64,000 nucleotides of DNA. Source: an uncultured Desulfobulbaceae bacterium (lineage in GTDB: Bacteria; Desulfobacterota; Desulfobulbia; Desulfobulbales; Desulfobulbaceae). Of the stretch, positions 1 to 7,486 are shown piece after piece. The first letter of the stretch is position 1. Each line of letters starts with the position of its first letter. Under the pieces are notes generated by a model. The model did not search any database. It was not told the DNA's origin and saw only the letters and a program-made list of their open reading frames with translations. The stretch is from assembly GCA_947259225.1 (NCBI GenBank), contig CAMYLK010000003.1, positions 1 to 64,000 of the forward strand, read 5' to 3'. Both the position numbers and the translations under genes were made by a program.

Positions 1-592
1 CAAGAAGGCGTACCGGAAAAATCGGGTAGAGTTTTGCCGCCATATCCTGCACAGATGTAAAGACAGACTCTATAATCAGGGCGGCAGGAGAGTGTCTGGC
101 AGCGAGATCAGCGGCAATGGCCCCTCCCAGTGATCTCCCGAAAATGATGATATCTTTCGGGTTAACTCCTTTCTGCTCTGTAAGATACAGCCAGGCAGCC
201 TCGGCATCGAGGTATGTCCCTTGCTCGGAAATTTTGCCCTGGCTCTGTCCATACCCCCGGTAATCGATAACCAGGGTCGAGAGGCCCAGGTTGTTGAAAA
301 TTCGCAATGAATCAAGACGGTGGGAAATATTGCCCGCATTGCCGTGGAAAAAAAGGAGCGTCCCTCTCTTGTTTTCGGCCGGGACGAACCAGCCATGGAG
401 ACGAACGTTGTCACTGGTGACGATAAAAACCGATTCATAGTCCAGGCCGATATCGCCGGGGTTTGCCTGAAGTTCCCTCCCCCCCATGTTGGGGTAGAAA
501 ATCAGCTTGCCCTGCATAACAAAAAGATAGAGACAGAGGAGAATATACAGGAGGCCACCCATTACTATAAGCGGCCCGAAAAAATGAATCAT
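1..592 (-). CDS. Alpha/beta hydrolase (BEM46/S33-like), C-terminus cut by window edge
   Basis: Reading the minus strand from an ATG at 592 gives an open frame that runs off the window at base 1, so about 197 residues are visible. A hydrophobic N-terminal segment of about 20 residues suggests membrane anchoring or export. The core shows an oxyanion-type HGNAGN stretch and the nucleophile elbow GRSLGG (G-x-S-x-G), followed by the helix typical of BEM46/YqkD-like serine hydrolases. The catalytic Asp and His would lie beyond the edge. A GGGGAG ribosome-binding site precedes the start. The substrate cannot be told. Confidence 0.85.
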   Translation of the reverse strand, partial: MIHFFGPLIVMGGLLYILLCLYLFVMQGKLIFYPNMGGRELQANPGDIGLDYESVFIVTSDNVRLHGWFVPAENKRGTLLFFHGNAGNISHRLDSLRIFNNLGLSTLVIDYRGYGQSQGKISEQGTYLDAEAAWLYLTEQKGVNPKDIIIFGRSLGGAIAADLAARHSPAALIIESVFTSVQDMAAKLYPIFPVRLL

Positions 593-750
593 TCCGTCTC
601 CCCTGTTCACAACCTGCGTTACCCCCGGCTAATTACCCTTGGATCAATGCTGAAAAAAGCTGATGATTAATCCTATCCACTATTTTATAATATCTTGTTA
701 CAACGTTTCAACCATTTAGATTCGCAATACGACAAAACGGAGATATCAAG

Positions 751-1098
751 ATGCCTGTTATAGAATCTTACAGCTTTGGCCGTATGATCATTGATGGTAG
801 ATCTTTCAGCAAGGATATTATAATTTTCCCTGATAACAGCATTCTCAGCCCATGGTGGCGCAATCAGGGACATAGCCTTGAGATATCCGATCTTGAAAAC
901 CTGATCGACATGACTCCAGAAGTCATTATCGCCGGAACCGGTTCCAGTGGTCTTGTGCGACCAACGACAGAACTGGAAGACCTTATGGCGCAGCGGTCGA
1001 TCAAATTTGTTGCCCAGCCAACAGGTGAAGCTGTGATGACCTATAACAAGATCAGCGGAACAAGAAGAACAGGCGGCTGCTTCCATTTAACATGTTAG
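751..1098 (+). CDS. Mth938-domain (NDUFAF3-like fold) protein
   Basis: A 115-residue protein of the Mth938/DUF498 family. It has the typical run of a short beta-rich N-terminus, the DGRSFSKDIIIFPD and PWWRNQGH segments, then the ...VIIAGTGSSGLVRP glycine-rich loop and an LxxxxIKFVAQPTGEAV segment. Homologues are small soluble proteins; mitochondrial relatives (NDUFAF3) help complex I assembly, but the bacterial role is unknown. An SD-like GGAGAT lies 7 bases before the ATG. It is divergent from the hydrolase, with 158 bases between the two starts. Confidence 0.85.
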   Translation: MPVIESYSFGRMIIDGRSFSKDIIIFPDNSILSPWWRNQGHSLEISDLENLIDMTPEVIIAGTGSSGLVRPTTELEDLMAQRSIKFVAQPTGEAVMTYNKISGTRRTGGCFHLTC

Positions 1099-1280
1099 GA
1101 CGTTTGTATTAGAGAATACAGGGAAACTATCCAGCCTGTTTCACTGTCCACGAGTTTCAAGACAATAAGGAAGCAGGTGTTGGAATTATTGCCATACAAT
1201 GGTAAAATACGATTTATTTCTCCCTGTCACATGATATTGCGGGAAATAAAAACATTATATTTTCAAGGAGAGAACCAACC

Positions 1281-1628
1281 ATGCCATTCAAGTTATTGAG
1301 ACTATATGCCTTACTCGTTATTTCAGCATTCTGTATTTTTATATTTGTTCTCGGTCTTGTGAACAATGTAACATTTTTCAATACCTTTATCGGACCTGCC
1401 GCAATTCTTCTTTTTATTGCTTTCAAACCCAACTTCTATTACGACATCATAGCTGTCTCCACGATAGTTCTCTTAACTGTTATCGCACTCATCTTCTCTG
1501 CGGTAAGCGCCCTTATCAACCATGAGTACGCCCTTGCTTTCTTTGTGCCGCTCATACCCATTGCCACCCTGGCAACTGTTCTGTTCTGCATGGAAAAGCT
1601 GAAAAAGGAAGATGAATTATATTCATAG
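1281..1628 (+). CDS. Small membrane protein, function unknown
   Basis: 115 residues with three or four hydrophobic segments (about residues 5-30, 33-50, 52-77 and 82-105) and a charged C-terminal tail (EKLKKEDELYS). A clear AAGGAGAG ribosome-binding site 8 bases upstream supports the start. I recognise no family. The gene stands alone between the Mth938-fold gene and the nitroreductase pair. Confidence 0.7.
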   Translation: MPFKLLRLYALLVISAFCIFIFVLGLVNNVTFFNTFIGPAAILLFIAFKPNFYYDIIAVSTIVLLTVIALIFSAVSALINHEYALAFFVPLIPIATLATVLFCMEKLKKEDELYS

Positions 1629-1693
1629 GTCGTGCGTATACTTAACCAGGGGAAAGAACCCCAAATAAAGTCGGGAATTTACAGCGTGAGGGT

Positions 1694-2428
1694 TTGAGGA
1701 AACACCCGGAAATATACCGTTCAAGGAATCCGCACCCACCCCGGTGTGTATGGCTTATAAACGTATCCGTCCGCATGGTCTGGATCAGCCTGTTATTATT
1801 ATTGCTATCTCTTTCCCTGACAGAGGCACAGGAAATGAATGTTAGGCTGCCAAAACCGCAACTCGATGGTCACGTCTCTCTTGAACAGAGCCTGGCCAGG
1901 CGCAGGTCCATAAGGAATTTCAGCAATAAGCCGCTTTCATTGCAGGAAGTTTCACAACTCCTGTGGGCGGCACAGGGGATAACATCTTCCCATGGGTTCC
2001 GCACCGCCCCGTCAGCAGGAGCACTGTATCCCCTCAAGGTTTATGCAGTTACCGGAAACGTCGATAAGCTAACTGCCGGCGTGTATCTTTACGATCCCGG
2101 GGAGCACGAACTCCACATTGCCACAGAGGGAGATCTGCGTTCGGCTTTAACCGGTGCCGCTCTCGGGCAGGATGCAATACTAGGTGGCGCGGTAAATATT
2201 ATTTTCACCGCCATTTATGAAAAAACCACCTGGAAATACGGTCAGCGGGGCATCCAGTACGTGCACATGGATGCAGGGCATGCCGCACAGAACGTATGTC
2301 TTCAGGCTACTGCCCTTGGTTTGGGGACAGTAACTATCGGGGCCTTTCGTGACGAAAAGGTCAGCGAAGTCCTGAAGCTGCCGAGGGATGAAGTACCCCT
2401 CTATATATTACCGGTTGGGAGGCCTTAA
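1694..2428 (+). CDS. Exported SagB-type nitroreductase
   Basis: The nitroreductase/SagB fold is visible: an LARRRSIRNFSNKPL entry, the APSAGALYPLKVY FMN-site segment and a C-terminal ATALGLGTVTIGAF motif followed by a PVGRP end. A strongly hydrophobic stretch followed by LTEAQ looks like a signal peptide, so the enzyme is probably periplasmic, which is unusual for this mostly cytosolic family. The start is uncertain: the listed TTG gives a long basic leader, while an ATG at 1775 would start directly at the hydrophobic core. It is followed after 2 bases by a dioxygenase-like gene, so the two are probably co-transcribed. The substrate is unknown. Confidence 0.85.
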   Translation: MRKHPEIYRSRNPHPPRCVWLINVSVRMVWISLLLLLLSLSLTEAQEMNVRLPKPQLDGHVSLEQSLARRRSIRNFSNKPLSLQEVSQLLWAAQGITSSHGFRTAPSAGALYPLKVYAVTGNVDKLTAGVYLYDPGEHELHIATEGDLRSALTGAALGQDAILGGAVNIIFTAIYEKTTWKYGQRGIQYVHMDAGHAAQNVCLQATALGLGTVTIGAFRDEKVSEVLKLPRDEVPLYILPVGRP

Positions 2429-2430
2429 GC

Positions 2431-3066
2431 ATGAGAGATTATTTATTAACGATCCAGAAAGTTTTTAGTGCCGGCATAATACCTGTTTGCGGGCTTTTCT
2501 TTTTCATCCTTTTTTCAACAGATGCCTTTGCTGGCGAGGGATTCACTCAAACTCCGGCTGACTATGAAGGCCCTTTTTATCCCGTTGTCCGGCAGCAGGA
2601 TGAAGACAATGATCTGATTCACGTTGGCGGCCGACCGCAAAGTGATTCCGGAGAGATTCTAAAGCTTTCAGGAGTTGTAGTCAACACCAGTGGTCAACCC
2701 CAAAAAGGCATAACCATTGAGATCTGGCAGACAGATTCCAATGGACTGTACAAGGACCACCGTGACAGGTCCGCAGGGCAAAGAGACCCGAATTTTCAAT
2801 ATTGGGGAAAAACAATTACCTCACAGGATGGATCGTTTTCCTTTACAACTTTATTACCAGGTATGTATGAACCCAGACCGGCCCATATTCATTTCAAGGT
2901 GTGGGACAATAATAAAAATATTTTGACAAGCCAGTTATACTTCAGCAATCATCCTGCTGAAATAAAAAGCATGTCAAACAGACCTTCAACAAACGAACTC
3001 CAGACGGCTGAACTCAAGAAAACAGACCCAGGACATTTTGCGGCTTTTTTTCAAATTGTTCTGTAA
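2431..3066 (+). CDS. Exported intradiol ring-cleavage dioxygenase-like protein
   Basis: 211 residues. An N-terminal hydrophobic segment (about residues 14-33, ending TDAFAG) acts as a signal peptide. The remainder matches the intradiol dioxygenase beta-sandwich: a YEGPFYP entry, IEIWQTDSNGLY with the first Fe-ligand Tyr, then PGMYEPRPAHIHF holding the second Tyr and both His ligands. All four Fe(III) ligands therefore appear present. Known relatives open catechols with O2, which is odd next to anaerobic respiration genes. An extracytoplasmic catechol or quinone substrate is inference. It starts 2 bases after the nitroreductase gene with a GGGAGG site. Confidence 0.85.
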   Translation: MRDYLLTIQKVFSAGIIPVCGLFFFILFSTDAFAGEGFTQTPADYEGPFYPVVRQQDEDNDLIHVGGRPQSDSGEILKLSGVVVNTSGQPQKGITIEIWQTDSNGLYKDHRDRSAGQRDPNFQYWGKTITSQDGSFSFTTLLPGMYEPRPAHIHFKVWDNNKNILTSQLYFSNHPAEIKSMSNRPSTNELQTAELKKTDPGHFAAFFQIVL

Positions 3067-3208
3067 ACAGATTGCACGCTATTATAGACATTACCCCCAA
3101 TCCCCTTAGCTCCTGCAGTATCTGATTATTTTCACATTGACGAAGACATGGAGAAGGGCCTGTCGGCTCACATAATGAGAAAAAGAAAGTAAAAACATCC
3201 TTGAATAA

Positions 3209-4006
3209 ATGGCCAGAATCAGCAACCCACTTGAGATATACAAACTGCTCCCGCAAACAAACTGCAGGGAGTGCTATCTTCCATCATGCCTCGCCTTTTC
3301 CGCCGCTGTTATAAAGGGTGAAAAAAAACTTGGCGACTGCCCTTATATTCAAACCGACACTAAAAAAACCGAAACAGAAGTCAATGTCAGGCAACACTAC
3401 GATGAGCAAAGGACGCAACACCTGGAATCATTGAAAAAGATGATTTCCACCGTTGACTTTCCTCACTCAAGGGACCGGCTGGGAGCCCGGATTGTTGGTG
3501 AAAAACTTGCAATAACCTGCCTGGGAAAAGATTTTTTTGTCGACCGCAGTGGAAACGTCACTTCCATCTGCCACACCCATGCCGGCCTGACAATTCCCCT
3601 GCTCAGCTATATTCTGCAAAGCAAAGGCGGCAGTGTCACAGGATCATGGGTACCATTCCGGGAGCTGAAAAACGGTACCGCAATGGGACCACTTTTTGAG
3701 CAGCGCTGTGTCAAGACCTTAAAGAATATCGCTGACAGCAATACAGACCTTTTTGAAGACATTATCAGCATTTTTAACGGTGAAAAAGCCGAGAATATTT
3801 TTCCGGCTGACATTTCCATAATTATTCATCCTCTTCCCAGGATCCCCATACTTATATGTTATCTGAAAGCTGAAGATGACCTGGAATCCGACCTGAGCAT
3901 CTACTTTGATTCAGGTGCGGAAAACCACCTGCGCATTGAATCAATCTTCGAACTCGGTGCGGGCCTGGTAATGATGTTTGATAAAATCGCAAAAAAACAC
4001 GGTTAA
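3209..4006 (+). CDS. [4Fe-4S] domain plus DUF3786 protein
   Basis: 265 residues. The N-terminus holds a Fes-type four-cysteine motif (C19, C22, C27, C44; TNCRECYLPSC...GDCP) like that of corrinoid iron-sulfur proteins. The rest matches DUF3786: VDRSGNVTSICH, an LLSYIL segment, WVPFRELKNG and the late PLPRIPILICYL stretch. Such proteins are common in anaerobes with corrinoid or C1 metabolism. The role is unknown; electron transfer or corrinoid-enzyme maintenance is a guess. No strong ribosome-binding site is seen before the ATG. Confidence 0.85.
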   Translation: MARISNPLEIYKLLPQTNCRECYLPSCLAFSAAVIKGEKKLGDCPYIQTDTKKTETEVNVRQHYDEQRTQHLESLKKMISTVDFPHSRDRLGARIVGEKLAITCLGKDFFVDRSGNVTSICHTHAGLTIPLLSYILQSKGGSVTGSWVPFRELKNGTAMGPLFEQRCVKTLKNIADSNTDLFEDIISIFNGEKAENIFPADISIIIHPLPRIPILICYLKAEDDLESDLSIYFDSGAENHLRIESIFELGAGLVMMFDKIAKKHG

Positions 4007-4077
4007 GGACCACCTTTCAGCCAATCCCAGTACTTAGTTAATAACCAGTAATACTCAGAAACAATACTCATAAACCA

Positions 4078-4512
4078 ATGCATCAGGATACAGCAAACAA
4101 AGGCTGGTGGTCACGAAACTGGAAATGGGCGGTCCCTGCCGGGTGCGTAACCCTCTGTGTTTTCTGGATTGTTGCAATATCAGCACTCATATACGGCATG
4201 TTTTTCCTGATGAAAACAGCGGACGTATACGAACAAGCCCTGCAGGAGGTAAAGAATAACCCGCAGGTAATTGCATCAATAGGCAGTCCTGTCAAAGATG
4301 GCTGGTATATGACGGGGACTATTAAAACCAGCGGGTCAGGGGGTGAGGCAGATATATCTTTTCCTGTCTCCGGACCGCAAGGAAGCGGCAAAGTCTACGC
4401 CGTAGCTGAAAAATCAGCCGGCAAATGGACATTTACAACCCTTGTGTTTGAGGATGAACGGGGAGAACGAATCTACCTGGCTGGTGAGGAACTTTTGAAA
4501 GAACAAATATAG
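4078..4512 (+). CDS. Coa1/Tim21-like membrane-anchored protein
   Basis: 144 residues. A single N-terminal membrane anchor (about residues 20-45) is followed by a small extracytoplasmic domain with IxSIGSPVKDGWYMTG, GGEADISFPVSGPQGSG and WTFTTLVFE strands. This is the pattern of the Coa1/Tim21 domain family, which in mitochondria assists cytochrome oxidase assembly. The bacterial role is not known. It ends just before a strong bidirectional terminator. Confidence 0.75.
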   Translation: MHQDTANKGWWSRNWKWAVPAGCVTLCVFWIVAISALIYGMFFLMKTADVYEQALQEVKNNPQVIASIGSPVKDGWYMTGTIKTSGSGGEADISFPVSGPQGSGKVYAVAEKSAGKWTFTTLVFEDERGERIYLAGEELLKEQI

Positions 4513-4556
4513 AGTTGCAAGAACCTTACAGGATGGCTATCGGGTCGACATTCAAT

Positions 4557-4594
4557 AAAAAACCCGGAAGTTGTATTCAGCTTCCGGGTTTTTT
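4557..4594. terminator. Bidirectional rho-independent terminator
   Basis: A perfect 14-base inverted repeat (AAAAAACCCGGAAG, a 10-base loop, then CTTCCGGGTTTTTT) lies between two convergent genes, the Coa1-like gene and the NrfD-like gene. The A tract on one side and the T tract on the other give a U-tailed hairpin in either direction, so one structure can end both transcripts. Confidence 0.93.
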
Positions 4595-4623
4595 ATTGGT
4601 ATAACTGACTATCTTTAAAGCAG

Positions 4624-5874
4624 TTATATTTCCTTCAGTGACGGAATTATCTTGTTAATAATCCAGAAAATTATGAAAGGGGTCGCGGCAACGGTTAACG
4701 CGCCAAACAACCCTTCGCGATAGGTTTCAAGGCTATGCGGAATCATCGGAAGGTCATAATGCATGAAACCGGCAAAGGAGAGCGAGAATGCCTGGCCACC
4801 GACAACAACGTTCCAACGCATCATAAACACACCGAACAGGATCAGGCACAGTGCAACAAAGAGACGCCTGATTGTCAGTTTCGGCAGCATCAGCATGATA
4901 AACGGAAGTACGTTACCCAGACCGTACTGCAGGATAAAGATCTTGGTGAAGTCTTCCTTGAACATAACTTCGCGCAGGATATCCCACGACTTCATTTGTG
5001 TGTAACCCCGAAAAATAATATCCAGCAGTTCCAGTGTGATGGCAGCTATCAGGAAGCCAAGCAGGTATTTGCTGGCCTTTTTCATGACATCCATTTCCAC
5101 ACCGGCAATGACCGTAACACTTTCATCACCCATACCTTTCTTCAGGACCGCCCTGAATTTTTTCCACTCCATGATGATGATATAGGTAAGCATACAGAGT
5201 GCGATACCGGATACAACAGCCGACATGATAAATATAACCGGCATGAGCGGTGACATCCACAGGGCGTTGGCCTTGACCGATCCAAAGATAAAACCCGCAT
5301 AACCATGCAGGAAGCAGGCCACCGGGATACCGATAGCGGCAAGGATTGTCACAGCCTTGTGATCCTTGGCAACAGCTTCCTCACTGATGTCGTAGGCTCC
5401 AAGTGTCAAAATATTATATAGGGTGCGCATGAAGGCATCACCCGAACCTGTTTTCCCTTTCAGGGCTATAGTCTGCTCCACAAAGTATTTGCGGTACACG
5501 AACCATATCTCGCTGAGGACGATCATTGAATAGGTGGTATAGACAATACCGAATGCGGCAATGGCCGAGGTAAAATGCGGGGTAAACAGGACCTCAGGCC
5601 CCCGCAGCGGCTGCTGCAGGTGCAGGATAAGAGGCATCATTGCCACCGGCAGCAGGGCCAGTGAAAATACAAGGGAAAACTTGGCCATGTCTTTCAGATC
5701 CTTCTGCCCGAAAACGTGGTACAGTGAAGAAAGAACAAAGGCACCGGCAACCAGACCGGTCATATACGGGTACATGACAATGGTCATTCCCCAGTAAATA
5801 TACTCGTTGGGGTAAACAAAGCCGTGCTTTATGGTCCATTCAGCCCCATGTGCTATTGTTGCATGATCTACCAT
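4624..5874 (-). CDS. NrfD/PsrC-family quinol-interacting membrane subunit
   Basis: 416 residues, about ten membrane segments, with the N-terminal block FVYPNEYIYWGMTIVMYPYMTGLVAGAFVLS that marks the NrfD/PsrC/HybB family. These subunits exchange electrons between the quinone pool and a periplasmic [4Fe-4S] partner. It is the last gene of a three-gene minus-strand set with the iron-sulfur and cytochrome genes, 9 bases after the former. No molybdopterin, NrfA-like or other catalytic subunit is encoded nearby, so the electron donor or acceptor is unknown. Confidence 0.9.
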   Translation of the reverse strand: MVDHATIAHGAEWTIKHGFVYPNEYIYWGMTIVMYPYMTGLVAGAFVLSSLYHVFGQKDLKDMAKFSLVFSLALLPVAMMPLILHLQQPLRGPEVLFTPHFTSAIAAFGIVYTTYSMIVLSEIWFVYRKYFVEQTIALKGKTGSGDAFMRTLYNILTLGAYDISEEAVAKDHKAVTILAAIGIPVACFLHGYAGFIFGSVKANALWMSPLMPVIFIMSAVVSGIALCMLTYIIIMEWKKFRAVLKKGMGDESVTVIAGVEMDVMKKASKYLLGFLIAAITLELLDIIFRGYTQMKSWDILREVMFKEDFTKIFILQYGLGNVLPFIMLMLPKLTIRRLFVALCLILFGVFMMRWNVVVGGQAFSLSFAGFMHYDLPMIPHSLETYREGLFGALTVAATPFIIFWIINKIIPSLKEI

Positions 5875-5883
5875 TTTATCACC

Positions 5884-6657
5884 TCACTTCACTGTATGAT
5901 CCAGGCCGATGTAAAAAACCTGGGGCTTGGTTCCATATTCATCTTTAAGGACAGCTACTCTTTCGTTCATGATGACCTTGGTGATCGGGTCGTTCTCGTC
6001 CTTCAGGTTGCCGATCTGCCTTGCACCAAAAGGGCAGGCCTGAACACATGCTGTCTCCATGCCTTTGGTTATGCGGTGGTAGCAGAAGTTACATTTGTCG
6101 GCCACTTTGTACTTGGGATGAAAGAAGCGGACACCGTAAGGGCAAGCCATGACACAGTACCCGCAACCTACACACCACTTCCTGTCGACCAGTACCACTC
6201 CGTCCTTGGTCTGATAGGTTGCACCAACGGGGCATACCTGAACACAGGCCGGCGTCTCACACTGATTGCAGAGTTTCGGCACAAAAAATGCCTTGGAGAT
6301 ATCGATGGGATCGATTTCCTCTTCCTCGCGGATCCTTGATACAGTGAACCCATCCCTGGCCCCCATCGGTGAATCTGCATGGGTCTTGCCGTCCTTGGTC
6401 AGGACATACCGCTCAACCCAGGTCCTGGTGATCTGAGCATCGTAGGGTATTTCGTTTTCTATTTTACATGCCTTTACACAAAAACCGCAGCCAACGCATT
6501 TGGTTGTATCAACCAAAAATCCCCAGCGAACCTTGTCGTCCCCGATGGCCGCTTTGACCTCTGCCGGGCTGAGAACTTTGAAAGCGGAAAGCGGGAGACT
6601 GGCGGCAATGGCACCCTTTACTGTATTTTTCAGTAATGTTCTGCGTGAACAACTCAT
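5884..6657 (-). CDS. Tat-exported 4x[4Fe-4S] electron-transfer subunit (NrfC/DsrO-like)
   Basis: 257 residues. The N-terminus has a twin-arginine-like signal (SRRTLLKN, then a hydrophobic stretch and AEVKAA). Four cysteine clusters follow in ferredoxin order: CVGCGFCVKACK, CNQCETPACVQVC, CVGCGYCVMAC and CNFCY...CVQAC. This is the usual periplasmic electron wire between multihaem cytochrome and NrfD-type subunit. Its ATG overlaps the cytochrome stop by one base (TAATG) with a GGAGG site inside that gene, which argues for translational coupling. Confidence 0.93.
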   Translation of the reverse strand: MSCSRRTLLKNTVKGAIAASLPLSAFKVLSPAEVKAAIGDDKVRWGFLVDTTKCVGCGFCVKACKIENEIPYDAQITRTWVERYVLTKDGKTHADSPMGARDGFTVSRIREEEEIDPIDISKAFFVPKLCNQCETPACVQVCPVGATYQTKDGVVLVDRKWCVGCGYCVMACPYGVRFFHPKYKVADKCNFCYHRITKGMETACVQACPFGARQIGNLKDENDPITKVIMNERVAVLKDEYGTKPQVFYIGLDHTVK

Positions 6658-7133
6658 TACATATCCTCCAAATCAGGGTTGTGCGAATCGTGACACTCCA
6701 CACACTCCGAATCTACATTGTGTTCATTGGGATCGATACCCGGTATTTCAGCCCTGCTTGTGTCCGTATAGTGAAGATCTGCGTGACACCTCAGACACTG
6801 AAGCCGGCTTCTGTCAATGATCATTGTCTCCGGGTTCTCCGTTTCAGGGTGATCCTTGCCTGGACCGTGGCAGTTTTCACACTGGATGATTGCGTGCGGA
6901 GAGGATTCTAATAGAGTCCCTTTTTCCTCGTGGCACTCAACACATACATCTTTTCCCAGATAACTGACTGGAAAATCCTTCCATTCCTGAACGTTGCTGG
7001 CACGGTAATAGTTAAAGGTAAAACTCTCCCCCTGCACACCAAAATCCTTGGGCACAATGACGTACCTGACCAGCAGTATGAGGGCGACAAATGCAATTGC
7101 CACCCATAGCGGCCTCAGTACATGATTCTTCAT
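6657..7133 (-). CDS. Membrane-anchored tetrahaem cytochrome c (NrfB-like)
   Basis: 158 residues. An N-terminal membrane anchor (about residues 8-27) precedes a periplasmic domain with four CxxCH haem sites: CVECH, CENCH, CLRCH and CVECH. The last sits in an EHNVDSECVECHDSHNP segment typical of small NapC/NrfB/c3-like cytochromes. It is the first gene of the redox operon and is divergent, across 353 bases, from the DUF2339-like gene. Together the three genes form a cytochrome-FeS-NrfD module resembling NrfBCD without NrfA. Confidence 0.92.
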   Translation of the reverse strand: MKNHVLRPLWVAIAFVALILLVRYVIVPKDFGVQGESFTFNYYRASNVQEWKDFPVSYLGKDVCVECHEEKGTLLESSPHAIIQCENCHGPGKDHPETENPETMIIDRSRLQCLRCHADLHYTDTSRAEIPGIDPNEHNVDSECVECHDSHNPDLEDM

Positions 7134-7486
7134 AAAACGCCTCCCTTTTCCCCGCTTACAAGGAAAAATTTAGATAATAAACACCACGAAAGGACCGAAG
7201 GTGTCAAATTTACAACAGCTGCTCACCTTCACCTCTCAAAAACTAGATAATAATGTGAATTAATGTGATTTTTTCTCGCAAGGAAAATTATCAATTGATT
7301 CGATGGGACACAACGTGGTATACATATATACTACGAAGTGGCATCTACTGTGACGATAGCCGAAAAAAATAAAGGTTTTGAAACAATTGTGCAAGTAAAA
7401 ATATATTTTTTATTGCCTGACCGATTTTATTAACCCCGGTTTCAAAGATAATATAAAAAGACATAGCTGGAGAAAAAAGAATAATA
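7134..7486. promoter_or_regulatory. Divergent AT-rich intergenic region with a candidate operator
   Basis: 353 bases between the redox operon and the DUF2339-like gene. It is AT-rich and has no convincing ORF. At 7315-7334 there is an inverted repeat, GTGGTATA-CATA-TATACTAC, 8-base arms with one mismatch, a candidate operator serving one or both genes. No clear -35/-10 pair could be fixed by eye. Confidence 0.4.

Noticed and set aside
76..438. 120-codon open frame on the minus strand
   Set aside because: Out of frame with the truncated alpha/beta hydrolase, which carries the G-x-S-x-G motif over the same bases.
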